Origin: Lumnitzera littorea
Taxonomy: Eukaryota > Streptophyta > Magnoliopsida > Myrtales > Combretaceae
Assembly: GCA_024138015.1 (NCBI GenBank)
Contig: JAMXBB010000003.1
Span: forward strand, 13,497,159 to 13,561,158
Direction: 5' to 3'
DNA length: 64,000 nt
Shown here: piece after piece, positions 24,132 through 36,500 of the stretch
Layout: every line of letters starts with the position of its first letter
How positions within the stretch are numbered: position 1 is the first letter of the stretch
The notes under the pieces: generated by a model
The model's input: the letters and a program-made list of their open reading frames with translations, nothing else
What the model was told of the DNA's origin: nothing
The model's database searches: none
Program-made: the position numbers and the translations under genes

Positions 24132-24620
24132 CTGAAAGAAGCCCCAGTCTTTGGAAGCCGCATCCAATCTCTGAAGTTCTTCAGTATCCCCTCGACAGAT
24201 CAACGATAAAAAAGCTTGTCTTCAACCAATTCCATGAAAGTTTCTTCTTCAGCTCTGAAGTATCTTTCAGGAACTTGAAGAGGGTCTGTACTGACTATTT
24301 CTTGTACATTTGGTACTGGTAAGGATGGTGGAAAAGTAGGTATGTCATCTTCTACAACTTTCTCAGTTGAACCCATTTTTTCTTTTTCTTGCTTACTATA
24401 TAAGGACTTTCTGAATTTAACATTGGCAGTTTCACTTCCATTTATATATAGCTGAACTTCTTTATAATGACAAATGCTAGCTGTTACCTAAGTGATCGTA
24501 TGGTATAGCAAATAGCCTTCAAGGATCTTGGCATAATCACTTATTCAAAATTGAGATTCCATTTGGTTTTTCCAGAACAAATTTCTGTCTGATATGTTTG
24601 ACTATGACAGTAAATACTTA

Positions 24621-25085
24621 ATATTGGAATAAGTAGCATGTAGAGGAAAGGGGTTTATGACAATAGGAGGGAAATAAAAGTTATTGTTGTTGGATCCTCT
24701 AAAGTTATATTATAAAGTTTTCTAAAGTTATCCCTTAAGATGTTATTACATATGATTAATAGTTGAAGATATAAGAAAAATAATATTGTCATAAGAGATT
24801 TAAAAAATCGAAATAATCTTAATCATTGATTAGTAACTTTACTCAAAATAATTTGAGAGATTCATTTTTAAAGTTATTTGAATCGTCAACAGCCATCAAA
24901 ATATTAAGAGTAATATGTTATGTAGTAGTTTTGCTCTTTCTCCAAACATCTTTATGTTTTCCTCTTTCCTATCAACTTCTTAAATAGTCTAAACGTTATT
25001 TTAGATCTGTAAAAAGAACATTAGTCGATGCTTATTTAGGATATAAATAATTTAATTAAGATAAAGACTGATAGAAAAATAAAAC
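24621..25085 (+). repeat. tandem segmental duplication, copy 1, first block
   Basis: Matches 26260-26680, beginning ATATTGGAATAAGT and ending near AGGATATAAATAATTTAATT, with conserved GGATCCTCTAAA and AAGAACATTAGTCGATGC. No coding sequence. Confidence 0.7.
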
Positions 25086-25488
25086 AACTTAAAATCTATA
25101 GTACTCTGTGTTAACTGTTGATCTGTGCTTCATATTTGTCGATACAGATTTCTTGATTTCAGACTTTTGGCAAAAGAAAATACAGTTAGTAAGCATTGGA
25201 ATTTGTTCTAGCAGAATTATTCTGATGCTTAAATTAGTGATAGTGAATATGGAATAGAAAACCGTAATTGAAAGAGAAAGGGAAAGAAGACTGAAAGGTC
25301 CTTTATTTGGGAGTCCCATCTCTTATTATTGTTCTCCACTCTATGTTTGGTCCAGATTTTGAACCAATTGTTTTAGGTTTGGGGGCCTATGCTTATGTTC
25401 TAAAATGCCTATCAATACTTTGTATTTATCATTATGACAACATCTATGGTAAAACTAAAAGCAACAAATTCCTTTATTAGCACTTAAT
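25086..25488. other. segment present only in duplication copy 1
   Basis: About 400 bp lie between GATAGAAAAATAAAA and AATTATCACGCC, which are adjacent in copy 2. This is either an insertion in copy 1 or a deletion in copy 2. A minus-strand open frame covers 25089-25319 but resembles nothing known. Confidence 0.4.
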
Positions 25489-25512
25489 TATCACGCCAAT
25501 CATTTGAGTAAA

Positions 25513-26037
25513 TGATGTAGGATAGTAGAAGCGAAAATTTATAAAAGAATAAGAAAGTTAGGGAAAGCACAAAAATTAATAAAAAAAATTAATCTAAACA
25601 ATTTTTTCTATGAAAGAATAACAAAATCTATAATGATATATCTAGTAGAATCATACCACTACATAAAGATGATGGTTTTATACTACCAATGAATTGTATA
25701 GCCTCACACTACACAATGAGATTTTGATAGTCTCACGTAATCAATGAAAAGAAAAAAACATCACACCAATTCAAAAAAGAAATTATATTCAATATTTGAT
25801 CACTCTCTACTCTTTACTGATTATAAGCTTTGCCTAGTTAGAGGCATAATAAGACCTATTATTACAAAAAAAAATGGATCTTAATAAATTTAGAAAATAA
25901 AAGATTTAATATCTTAAAATAAGATACTTATCTAATTAAATCTTGGAAATAAAAAATTGAATATATTTTTATAAAAAATAATATAAATTATATCTAAAAC
26001 TTTTTTTCTTCTTTCAAAAATCTTCTAATTTGCATTA
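25513..26037. mobile_element. solo-LTR-like element of 525 bp
   Basis: TGATGTAGGATAG...AATTTGCATTA is flanked by GTAAA at 25508-25512 and 26038-26042. The paralogous site in duplication copy 2 (near 26700) lacks it. It is AT-rich with no coding sequence. The 3' end is TA instead of CA, so the terminal dinucleotide is either mutated or misplaced. Confidence 0.5.
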
Positions 26038-26235
26038 GTAAAGGTAATAACCAATATGGATATTAAAGAATGTATGTTTACCTAGAAAAGTAATTGGAGG
26101 ATAAAGTCTCAATAAAGCTAGTACAATTATAACAGCGAGTTAATGGTATTATGATATGCACCATATGTATAAATAAAATTTAATCTTAACTTACACATTT
26201 GAAAATAGGAATCCTTGATTTGTACCAAAATGTAA
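26038..26235 (+). repeat. tandem segmental duplication, copy 1, second block
   Basis: Matches 26711-26880: AATATGGATATTAAAGAATG versus a ...CGGATATAAAGAAAGAATG block, ATAACAGCGAGTTAA in both, and a CACATTTGAAAATAGGAATCC-like end. Confidence 0.6.
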
Positions 26236-26259
26236 ATGTGGGTAAACTCCATCATGTAA

Positions 26260-26880
26260 TGTTGGAATAAGTCACATGTAATGTAGTGTTTAATTGTTAT
26301 TTTCTTATTTGTTGAAGGGATTTATGAAAATAGGGGGAAATAAAAGTTATTGGATTTAGATCCTCTAAATTTATATTTTCTAAAATTATCCTTTTAAGAT
26401 GTTATCATGTATAATTAATAGTTGATAGTGCAAGAAAAATGATGATATTATAAAATATTTCAAAAATCGAGAAAGGTTATAATTTTACCTTAAGAGCTAT
26501 CAAAATATCAAGACTAATATTCTATTTGTTGTTTCTCCAGACATGTTTATATTTTTGTCTTTGCTGTCTTCTTTGTCTTTGAACGGCCTAAAAGTTATTT
26601 TAAGAATATAAAAAGAACATTAGCCGATGCCTTACCTAGGATATAAATAATTTAATCAAGACAAAAACAGATAGAAAAACAAATTATCATGCCAATCATT
26701 CAAATAGAACATAAATATAAAAATCCATACGGATATAAAGAAAGAATGTTCACTTGTAAAAGTAAATGGAGGGCAAGGTCCCCGATAGAGCTGCAACAAT
26801 CATAACAGCGAGTTAACATGATACGCGACATATTTCATAAACCGATTTCTTGACTAACACACATTTAAAAGTATAAATCC
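26260..26880 (+). repeat. tandem segmental duplication, copy 2
   Basis: Continuous copy of 24621-26235 without the 400-bp segment and without the 525-bp solo LTR. It starts TGTTGGAATAAGT near 26260. Confidence 0.65.
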
Positions 26881-29679
26881 TTAAGCATCATTGTGGTACT
26901 CTTCATCATAATTATCCCATTTTTATACGTTAGACGATAAATCACTAAAGATGGAAGACTTTTTTTCTTTTTACCAACTATTACATATATAATTTTGGAG
27001 AGAAAGAGAAATAGAATCTGATTCATTTTGTTTGAAAGATTAGTATTCATATAATTAAGCTATAAGATTATTGACAAAAGGAGAAAGAGTGCAGTAGGGA
27101 TCAGTAGGCTATGGATGTAAATTATATTAAAAAAGTATATATTTGGATTTTCAAAGTAAAAAATAAAAAATAAAAAAAAAATGGGAATACTACAACGAGC
27201 AGCGGAGTCATCACGGACATGATGCACACACTTCAGGCCCGGCGTGGATTCCAGCCTAAGTAAAGGTGTTTTCACTGTTTATATAATAACAACGTGGTCC
27301 ATTAGCAGAGAATATAATGTACCTCCTCAGTTCGATTTCCACTTTTTCTTTTTGCTCTCCATTTTTCACATTTCTTTTATTTCAGTTTCATAATGCAAAA
27401 TATAAACAATCATTTTCTTTTATATCATTATTGAAAGAAATCCGTACTCTCAACTAAGATTTAGTTATTTAAAGAGCACGATGTAAAAAATCATAACAGC
27501 AAATTAGAAGAAGAGTAGAACACAACAGAAAAATCATAGATTTCAAGGAATAAGAAGATATTTATTTCTATATGAATTACTATCAATATAGTCTATAGTT
27601 CTATAACCGAGATAATAATACGAATTCTTCTAACATGGCTATCGTTCTTACATTATTAGTCTTAAATATAATGGGATACCTTTCATTCACGCAAAGTCTT
27701 GACCTGTCCCATACTTATGCGATGTGACCTGCAGTATAATATGATGAGCGGTGAGCTCGTATTGCGGCTTAATGAGATAAAGAAATGTATGCATTTTCAT
27801 TACCACGTATGTTACGCATGAGCAACCATGTATAGTGAAAATATTGTACATATTTTTACTGTAACTACTATGAAGTTTAGGATGTAACTCTCTTGATTTT
27901 TTAGACTTCGCTACGATTGCCTAAAATCATAAACGGTAGAGTGGGACCATTGACCTTGTCAAATGCATGATAATCTGCATGTCATGCATTTCACACTATT
28001 TATTTGACAATTTTCATAAATTTAAGCAAGTATGACACTAACTTTAGATTTTCAAGAACTTAGATGAATCCAAATTTAACAATACAGGACAAATGATATT
28101 ACTTTTAGATATCACAAGAAATATAAAATCTTATGTGACTTTTAGCTTTGTTTTTTTTTTTTTCAATTAACTTAAAAATAAGACATTAAAAATGGAGTAC
28201 ATAGTTCCCACTTATGAACAAATCTCCTAAAACAGCAACAAACATGATCTAGTAGGAATAGTTTGGATCATTTCCTTAAGTTTTTACTTATAGTATGGAA
28301 TTGTTTTGTTAAGTTGTCATTCTACAACGTGAGAAAAGTCTACATCAATTTGAAATGGTCTAGAATATTCTTATATGAATAGAAAATTATAAAATAGCAA
28401 CCCATAGAACATGTACGATTTTGTAGGGCTAGTAATAAGGTCTAGGGAACTAAACTCAATTCAAGGATGTCTAAGGTAAAAGAAATTTTAATGCGTATTA
28501 CCTACTATATATATATATAGCATGTGACAACTAATTATATTTAAACATGTAACTATATAGATGATAGATTTTTTTTTTTTGAAAAAAACTACATACTACC
28601 ACTACCAGATGTTAAAATGCAATTGATAATTAAACACTATATATATATATCTAGTATCTGTTACCTGGTGAATCTTTTCTTGTGTCATGTCCAAAGTATA
28701 CTGAAAAAGTGTTTTTTTGAAACTTAAATGGATTTTGTCTAGTTAATAGGTGTTTAGAACTCTTAAATAAGCTTATATGGAAGATGAGTTCTTCTTATAA
28801 AAGAATCGGGCTTCTTTCCTTTCTTTATGTCTAGGCCTACTTCCAAAAGCTTATGCTCATATGAAAGAAGGGACATATTAGTCACTTGATCATCAGGAGC
28901 CATCTAATGGCCATTAATAACATGAGGTATCCATCATCTATCTTAGAACAATCATAAGGTTGAGATTAGTCTTTAAAATCTCTAAATAGGAGGCTATTAT
29001 CTTCATTTCAACACACCTTACACATTGCTAAGATTTAGAGCAATGTTGAGTAAAAATTCTTCCATAGAAGATCAAATAGTTAATTTGTAAAAAATAAATC
29101 AAGGTCTCAGTTTGATCTACAGTTGTATGTGCTTTAGACATCAAGTTTACTTATTCCTCTTGCCTTGTCTCTTCTTATGATGTTCCTCCACGTATCATCT
29201 TCTCAAAACTTCTCCAAAGCCGACTAGTAGGTTTACTGCATGTGATTGGCTAACTACAGTAACTTACAATATATCAAATGGCAACTCCATTAATTAGGGA
29301 TGAGAAGTACTTATGGTATGAGATCCAAAGCTCCCTAAAGTAAGATTCTTGTCACGTACAATTGAACAAGTCCAAGTAGGGAGGAGAATGTTGTGTCTAT
29401 AACTTCATAAGATAATCTACTGACAACCAATTGCTTGATGCGTATTTCATGCAGGAGAACAATTAAGTTCTCATCCCAATGCCTCATACTATGCTTGCCT
29501 GGAATATAGGCTACCATTTGTTACTATCATGAATGTGCATCTATTAATGTTCTACTTAGGTTAGGATTACAAGATGCTTGATCCACATCGACTATTGTCA
29601 TGCTAGAAGACACTTAACGCAAGCAAATCCACCAAGTCCCCAATAGAAGGTGAAGAGATTTAGCATAATTAACATATAT
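26881..29679. other. intergenic, no gene seen
   Basis: AT-rich. A short GC-richer patch at 27190-27255 (around CAGCGGAGTCATCACGGACA) has no assignable function. A less AT-rich stretch at 29100-29560 has a minus-strand open frame (29335-29517) with no recognised family. Confidence 0.4.
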
Positions 29680-29975
29680 ATGTGACATATAATTGACATA
29701 CCACATCATAGTCATATTATTAACATATATATAACATACATGACCCGATATATAAAGAATTAAGAAATACTCAAGTAACCATTAGAGTCGATGAAATTAG
29801 TATTATTATCTGTAAACGTATTGAGCAATATAATAGAGAAGTCGACTGTATTATCTATAGAGATTTGTATGATATGTGATATAAATATAATAAACTATAA
29901 ATATAAATTGTGCAAAAAGGTTTATATAGCATTTCTTAGAAAATTATAATATAATCGTAGCCATCTAAATATAAT
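29680..29975 (+). repeat. dispersed repeat F, copy 2
   Basis: Colinear with 23340-23560 (ATCATAGTCATATTATT, ATAAATATAATAAACTA, AGCATTTCTTAGAAAATTATA, GTAGCCATC), with longer spacers. Confidence 0.5.
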
Positions 29976-30530
29976 TATAAATCATATAATTTATTGATAT
30001 AAGACTTTGGACATGAGTTTCTTAGGTACAGATCGAACTGTTTAAGTTATAGGTTGACTTGTTCTGACCCATGACCCTCCTGTTTAAGGCTTGGAGAACT
30101 TATAACTAACCACCTCTTGGGTGATCGACCTCTTTCCAGCTTAAGCCCATCTACCCCCTCTTAAATTGTCCATTTTCAAGGAGCATGCAACCTCTTAGAA
30201 GATAGGCGCTTAGCTTGTATCTAGCTAAAGGTAAGAGCTTGACATTAATAGAGGACCAATACAAGAAAAGAAAGTCAATTGATCAATCTACTTCCTTGAT
30301 CTCTTTGGGATTCAGCAATATCCATAGATCCAACTTTTTAATTTGGCGAGATAAACTTTCCTTCTTTAGAAAATTTATCCTTATAAGAGTTTCTTGATTT
30401 GTCTCCATGAGTCCATCAATGGTAAGACCTCTACATACACTTATATATTTTTATACTCTTGCTATCTCCTTACTCCCTCCCTAGGACCTTTATTCACTTA
30501 ACTATTAGGTGATCATGCTAAACAATAACT
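29976..30530. other. unassigned sequence left of a Gypsy fragment
   Basis: Moderately GC-richer than its surroundings. It may be more of the adjacent Gypsy element, but no domain is legible on either strand. An open frame at 30215-30397 is not recognised. Confidence 0.3.
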
Positions 30531-31904
30531 GGTGCCGTTTATCATCGTAGGGGGTTTTTGTAGCAAACCTTTGTGCTATAACTTAGAATAGACTTGGGCG
30601 GTAGGCTAGTTCAAAGGGGTGTATTGTGTGTAGATTGGAGGGGGAAGTGGGTTCTACTCTATTTGAAGTAGTGCTTCTTACCACTCGAGCCTTCCACCTA
30701 AGCTCTGCTTGGCGCCTTACCACTAAGGTGATCTTTTAGAGACAATCTTTCTTTGTCCTTCTTTTTGTTTGACCTTTCTTGGTCAGCATCACACCTAGCG
30801 TGAATGTTGTCCTTTTGGTCTGTGTATTTCTAGGCCTTATTTTAGAAATTAGCTAGAGTCTTTAGCTTATTCTTTACAAGCGATCGAAAGAAGTCTTCCA
30901 AAGGTCCTATGTCAAGCTACCTGACATGGATTACTACTCCCTCGTCCAATTGAGGGATCTTAACCATGACATTATTCAATTAGGCCACATATTCACGTAA
31001 AGTTTGGTCCTTACTTTGCCTTATCAAGTACAAGGATGACGTGTCCTTGAATAGAGGCTTACTAGCCCTGAAGTAGAGGCTAAACCTTTGTATTAGCTCG
31101 TTAAAGGAGCCGATGGAATTCTCAAGCAAGTGGCTAAACCACATCTGAGTTACTTTCCTTAGCGTACTTAAGAAATCCTTACACATAATAACATTGCCAT
31201 GACTATGAAGGTTCATGAGGATACGGAAGTGGAAGAGGTGATCATCAAGATCACCAATGTCATCATACTAGTCTAGAGTAGGAAGCTTGCTATTAAGAGG
31301 CAACACGTCATTTTAGACACCTCTGGTGAATGGGGTTTTGTTGCTAGTGACCAGCCCAACGTTGTTAGCTACTTTGCTCCTCAGATAGCCTCTTTATAAT
31401 TGCGCGGAGCTTGTTGAGGTTAGCATTGTCAGCTGAATGAACTTGATGAGCTATAAAGTGTGCCAATGCTTTGTAGGAGTCGGCAATCTGCTCATTACCA
31501 GCAAGAATACGGTCTCGGGTAGCCATAGACCTTGCTAGCTATTGCTATACTAAGGGATTGGGTTGTTGATCCTTGTCATTCTATTGCTGGTGGTGGTGGT
31601 GGTGGTGGTTATTTTACTCGGTGTGGGCATCAGAGGCTTTAGGTAGATGGGTCTGTACACTACACCTCTTGGCTTCCTTAAGGTGAGTGTAGAGTAACTT
31701 GTTTTGGGTAGCAAATTCCTTAATCAAGCGCTTTGAGTGTTCCAGGCATTGCTTAAGTGTTTCCTTAGGTAGGGGGTTAGGTTTCGGCTGGTTGGTTGTC
31801 CACCAACTGGTAGTTCTCTAGCTTGTCAATGCAAGACATATAGTTGATCAAAGGTGGTGTTTAGGTGAGTGTTTAGTGTGTTTGAGTAGGAAATTGGATT
31901 AGTA
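30531..31904 (-). pseudogene. Ty3/Gypsy gag remnant
   Basis: The minus-strand open piece 31216-30980 reads as a retrotransposon gag capsid domain: MCKDFLSTLRKVTQMWFSHL, GSFNELIQRFSLYF, QSKDQTLREYV. Downstream, YTPLN and HKGLLQKPP (near 30560-30620) match the region before the CCHC knuckle in plant Gypsy gags. A (GGT)n tract lies near 31590-31610. Stops interrupt it, and no protease or polymerase follows before the recognisable sequence ends. Confidence 0.75.
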
Positions 31905-31924
31905 TTTCTATAGACAACACTAAA
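31905..31924 (-). other. Gypsy primer-binding site, decayed
   Basis: On the minus strand, TTTAGTGTTGTCTATAGAAA lies next to the LTR. It equals the TTGGCGCCGTCTGTGGGAA-type post-LTR sequence of plant Gypsy elements with only C-to-T and G-to-A changes. Confidence 0.65.
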
Positions 31925-32474
31925 TGTCGTTTAAGGATATTAGTTGGTAGAGATTTAAGAAAGAATTAGGCTTTGTATAACTAGATGAGCTTGCAAAATA
32001 AAGAACAGTGTAGGGGTGTTGTGGTGTTGTTCAGCATAGCTACTTTGATACTTAAGTTAGACATATATGTGAAAAGACTAAGAGTACTTAAAGATAGAAT
32101 TTAAGCTTAAGTATTCAAAGAATTAAGTAGTTTACCATTGGATAATAGTCTTATATTTATAGAGGAGTAGAGCTAACAGTTGAGAGTTGAAGAGGTGTTA
32201 GTGGGTGGAAACCTCGTCCGCAAATATTGGAAAGTATAGCTATGATGTCTGATGTGTTCCACAAATGTAAAAGATAATTATTGACTTAATCGTTTGGCTT
32301 TATCTACATTATACTAGCTATTAGTGACCATTATGGTTGGGTAGGCCGTATGATGGGCCTGGGCTAAGATTGGCCATGAGAGGGAAAGCCAAGTCTTTAA
32401 GGGGTGCAGCTTAGGCTATAAGCTTTATTAGGTTGGTATAGGTTTGAGAGGTCCATGTTTAAAAAGCTCTATCA
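31925..32474 (-). repeat. Gypsy 5' LTR
   Basis: 550 bp, starting TGATAGAGC and ending AACGACA on the minus strand. It has a CTATAAATATAAG promoter box near 32147-32160 and sits directly before the primer-binding site. No partner LTR is found to the left, so the element is truncated. Confidence 0.65.
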
Positions 32475-33527
32475 ATAATACTCTCAATATTTTTAAATAT
32501 ATATTTTAATTATTTTTTTATATTATTTAAAATATAGTAGATTTGGAGTGAAGAAATAAAAAATGATGAATTCAAAGGGTATTTTTAGAAATGTAAAATA
32601 TTTTTACTTTTGTTATGTGAGTTTTATTTTTTTATTATGATGTATATGGAATAAAATTTGAATATTTTGTTTGGTTTATCAATCTAATTTTTTATCTAAT
32701 TATGAAGTAAAATTACAAATTAAATATAAAATAAAAATTTTTATTTAGTTGAATACATTAAAAATTGCAAAATTAAACGCCATTTTGAAATTGGTTTCGA
32801 AACTCGAGATTGGTAACAAAGATGAAGCAGGTATTGTAAATATCAGTCTCTCAAGGTCAGTCGCGGTGGAGAAGCGACCGGTTATCGCGCTGTACTATTG
32901 ATTTCATTGGCCAGTGTATTACTGCTGATTCACGTGTGCAGTAACCTCTAACGTTATTGGTTAAGATGGAAAAAAAAAAAAGACCAGCTCAACTCCCTTA
33001 TGATCATGGGCAGAGGTGAAGAGCAGCGTGGGCCGTATAGGGCCACATACAACTGGAAAAGCGACTCTCATAAATGAATTTTTAGGGTCCGACTGAAAAT
33101 AAAAATCCTATAACAGAAGTAGGCCTCAACACAATCTCCAATCTAGCCATAGTGTAGTTTGATTCAGGGCTATTAAATTAACACTAGCATGCACAGCAAT
33201 CCTCGTGCCCTTACTCACGCAATCAGTTACTGCAGTTAAAAAAAAAAAAAATCCAAAATATCTTTATTTGGCTCTTCATCAACTTTTTTTGGAACTGCAT
33301 TTACCCCAATTCATGTGGGTCGTGTTCCATGCATAACTCTCCCCTCCCCCCCCCTTCCTTCTTTCTCTCCCTCTAACCACCAACCCCCCATGACCACGAG
33401 TCCTTATTACCCTATAATTTCCTCAATCCTGTTCCATCCTTCATCATATCCCACGTAGTACTTTATCTTTCCTTTTCTACCAACGGAACACATTGTTTCT
33501 GGTCCAAATATCTAGCTAAAAATATCA
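32475..33527. promoter_or_regulatory. cyclin upstream region
   Basis: About 1 kb between the Gypsy LTR and the cyclin ATG. Notable parts are a GC-richer patch (32850-32900), A-runs at 32970 and 33239, and a pyrimidine-rich stretch at 33340-33400 that probably belongs to the leader. No specific factor site is claimed. Confidence 0.35.
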
Positions 33528-36500
33528 ATGGATAGCTTGCTTTGTCATGAGAACTTGGTTACACTTGTTGCTAATAGTCCTACGCCTTTATCTTCTTACG
33601 ATAATACTGACTATACTAACTATGATGATGATATGCATATTTCAAACGTATCCATTACCAAAGAAGAGTACGATGTTGCTCTCCATGGTTGTCTCATGAA
33701 GGAAACCAATTACATGCCCCGACAAGGTTATGTGGCACAAGTTATTGAAGCTGATGGATTGTTAGTTGCTAGGTCCAAAGCAATTCACTGGCTAATTAAG
33801 GTTTAACCTCAAATTATTAAACATATGTCCTTTTCGAACCATGTGTTTAGGATTATGTATTCAATTGATTAATGATGTGATATATGATTATTTTAGTTTC
33901 TATATATACTTTCTCTCATATTTCCACATCTTTCTTTACTTTATGATTTCAGTCGAGGAGTAGATTGAAGGTCTCTTATGGAACCATTTTTCTTGCTGCC
34001 AATTTTTTCGATCGATTCGTATCGATATGTGAATGCCAGGTATTGTTCTAACTCTACATGCTTTTGCATTGTTCATTCTCTTCCACCAAGACTGCCAGGT
34101 AAAATTCGAGAACGTGTGTATTGAATTGTTTATATCAACCATGTCCCATTTGCCACGAAGAAAATGAGTCCGAATCGAACGGTCCAAATGGAATGGAATT
34201 GTGATTTTCCATTTTAAGTTCTGAAATCAAAATTCTACTAAAGGGTTGAATTCTCAATCATAGGGAACTGCGATTCCATCTTTCAAAATGCACATCCAAA
34301 TGTAGGAACGAGGATAAAACATAAAATTACAATTCCATTTTAAATCGGTCCTTACATATCAATAGTGCCATTAGGGTTTCGTTAAAAAGTATTCAAAGCT
34401 TTTGCTATCAAACTCAAAAAATTATTTTTTTTTTCCCAACATCTATAGCCGATTTTACGGAAAAGGTAAGTGTATGAAAATGTGTGTGGATATCTTTTTC
34501 TGATACAAAACATTTGTTATTGCCTTCCAAGTATTTATTAGGCAAGTTTGGTTTTGTTTGCTTTCACTCTTCATAAATTTTGCTTTTCTTGGTAATTCCA
34601 TTGTGCTATATAGGGTCGGTCTGGCTACCCTGATATTTTAATTACATTTCTAGAAATGGGAGCTCTGGATGTTTGAACTAATGTCCATCGCGTGCCTATC
34701 CATAGCATCAAAGTACACTGATACTTCCACTACTCCTACCTTGCAGGAGATTCAGGTGAGAGACACGAAATCCTCTAACCCTAAAGCTACGGAATATATA
34801 TATATATATATTTCAAACCTAATTCATTCATATTTTAATTAGCTTGTGAGGATGTAGAGAAAATTTAAATATTCGATACATTTCATGACTTTGATGCACT
34901 TGAAAATTTAAGTCTTGGGACCGTAAACTTGCACCACAGGTCCATAACATTAGGTCTCGTGAAAAAACCTAAACAAAATTGAATTGCATGGGATACGAAT
35001 TCATTAATCCACAAACACGGTTTTGAAAAATGCTAGGATAAATTACGATGAAGTCTCGTCTTTTCAATTTAATTTATCTCAATTTAATTTCTCTCGATTC
35101 ACTATGTTTTTCACCCTGTCGTGACAAATGGTACGGCTTACAACATCTTAATGTATTAAGCAAAAATTGAAAAATTATGTGTGGTTTTAGTGGTTCACAA
35201 TTTTATTTGGGCTTACATAGGTTGTCCCTTTCTTCTTCCTTTTTTTTTTAAAATTTTTTTTTTGGTTAGGAAAATATTATCTTAAATTAGGTTAATCTTA
35301 TAAGGCCGTAATGTAATTTCAAAAATTTTACTTTGTCATTAAAAACCCAATATAAAATGATAGCTTGTTGTACTCGGAACAAAAACAATTATATCGTATT
35401 GTCACTTTCACTAATGTGAAATAAAGTCAATAACAAATATAAGGTTCATTTAGGGAAGCAACATGCTTTCATTTCCTAGTATGCTATTTAGATTTTTCCA
35501 TTGCACTAATCTTAGGATAATTGGTATTAATTGAAATAAATTTGTACATCCTATTTAATATTTCATATGTGTAGTTGTTATTATCATCTTCTAGATCGAT
35601 GAAAGCCAACGTTTCTAATGAATCACTTTTTTTTTTTTGAGATTGGGAATATACTTAGCAAATTTTGAGTGTGTGTGTACATATATATCATATATATATA
35701 TATATATATATATATTCATTTTTGTAGTAACTTGAGATTACAATTCATATATGAATCTGGTTGAAGAACAGATGGAGGACCTTGATCACAGCTTTGAATC
35801 TAGTACGATCCAGCGGATGGAGTTGATAATGTTACAAGCTTTAGAATGGCGTCTTGGGTCAATTACACCATATTCATACATGGAAATGCTGACGTGGAAC
35901 TCTAACTTTTCGACGATTCATCATCTTCACGAGCAGTTGACCTTTGGAGTCAATGACCTGCTTCTACGCATCCTTTCAGGTATATACACACACATATATA
36001 TACATGTATTACGTGCATTTATACTGTCACATTCAAGTATCCACAACAGATAGCAAAACGTTATATGCCGTCGTAGAGGCACCTGATTAGCATGACATAA
36101 AATTCATACATACAGCATATTATATTGTATTGTATTCATTTATTGCTATTTCCCTATGTTAACTAGTGCATAAGCGCTAAGTGTTACACATATTTGCTAA
36201 TTCTTTAAACCAATCGAGAAATTTGGGAAAACCCATAAAAAAGAAATTACTTTTTTGGAAAAAAATTTGAAAAACACACCCACACAAAAAATAATTTTGA
36301 GGATATGGTAGTTAAAATTATATCTCGAAAACAAAATTTTAAATTGAACTAAAATGATATGTTATGGATGAGATTTCATTTAGCATGAAATCGTATCTTA
36401 AAAATAAGATTTCATATAAATATAAAATCATAGTCAAAATTATATTTTGAAAATGCAATTTCATCGAACTAACAACAAATCGTAGGGTCTATACTAGTAA

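Larger units (their letters stand above)
16019..24376 (-). pseudogene. 2-oxoglutarate/Fe(II)-dependent dioxygenase pseudogene (SRG1-like)
   Basis: Minus-strand pieces follow the order of an SRG1/flavonol-synthase-type dioxygenase. Exon 1 (24376-24132) starts MGST, has LPVPNVQEIVSTDPLQVPER and, after frameshifts, LQRLDAASKDWGFFQ before a GT donor. The next exon (17222 leftward) has AKFFKLSLKDKNEF, PPNDLQGYGHAYVVS and QKLDWSNALLLVVYP. At 16752-16468 an open segment holds YYPTCSGSTKVLGMSPHSN and the active-site region. The last piece (about 16210-16019) has SIATFVCPMDNAEVEPL and LRHSMKRK before TGA. The iron ligand HxD reads HSN (16570-16578). Stops, frameshifts, about 200 bp of foreign or intronic sequence near 16772-16975 and the missing acceptor near 17222 show that it is dead. 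Intron 1 holds the Copia element. Treating exon 1 and the rest as one gene is inference. Confidence 0.75.

Noticed and set aside
30532..30550. ACTGGTGCCGTTTATCA on the + strand looks like a retrotransposon primer-binding site
   Set aside because: The same bases continue the minus-strand Gypsy gag frame (YTPLN, HKGLLQKPP), and the true primer-site remnant lies next to the LTR at 31905-31924.
31580..31615. (GGT)n tract as a possible microsatellite or gene signal
   Set aside because: It lies inside the decayed Gypsy gag linker and has no further significance.
35751..35771. In-frame ATG upstream of cyclin exon 4 suggesting an alternative start
   Set aside because: It lies before the AG acceptor at 35770-35771; the conserved cyclin fold needs exons 1-3.
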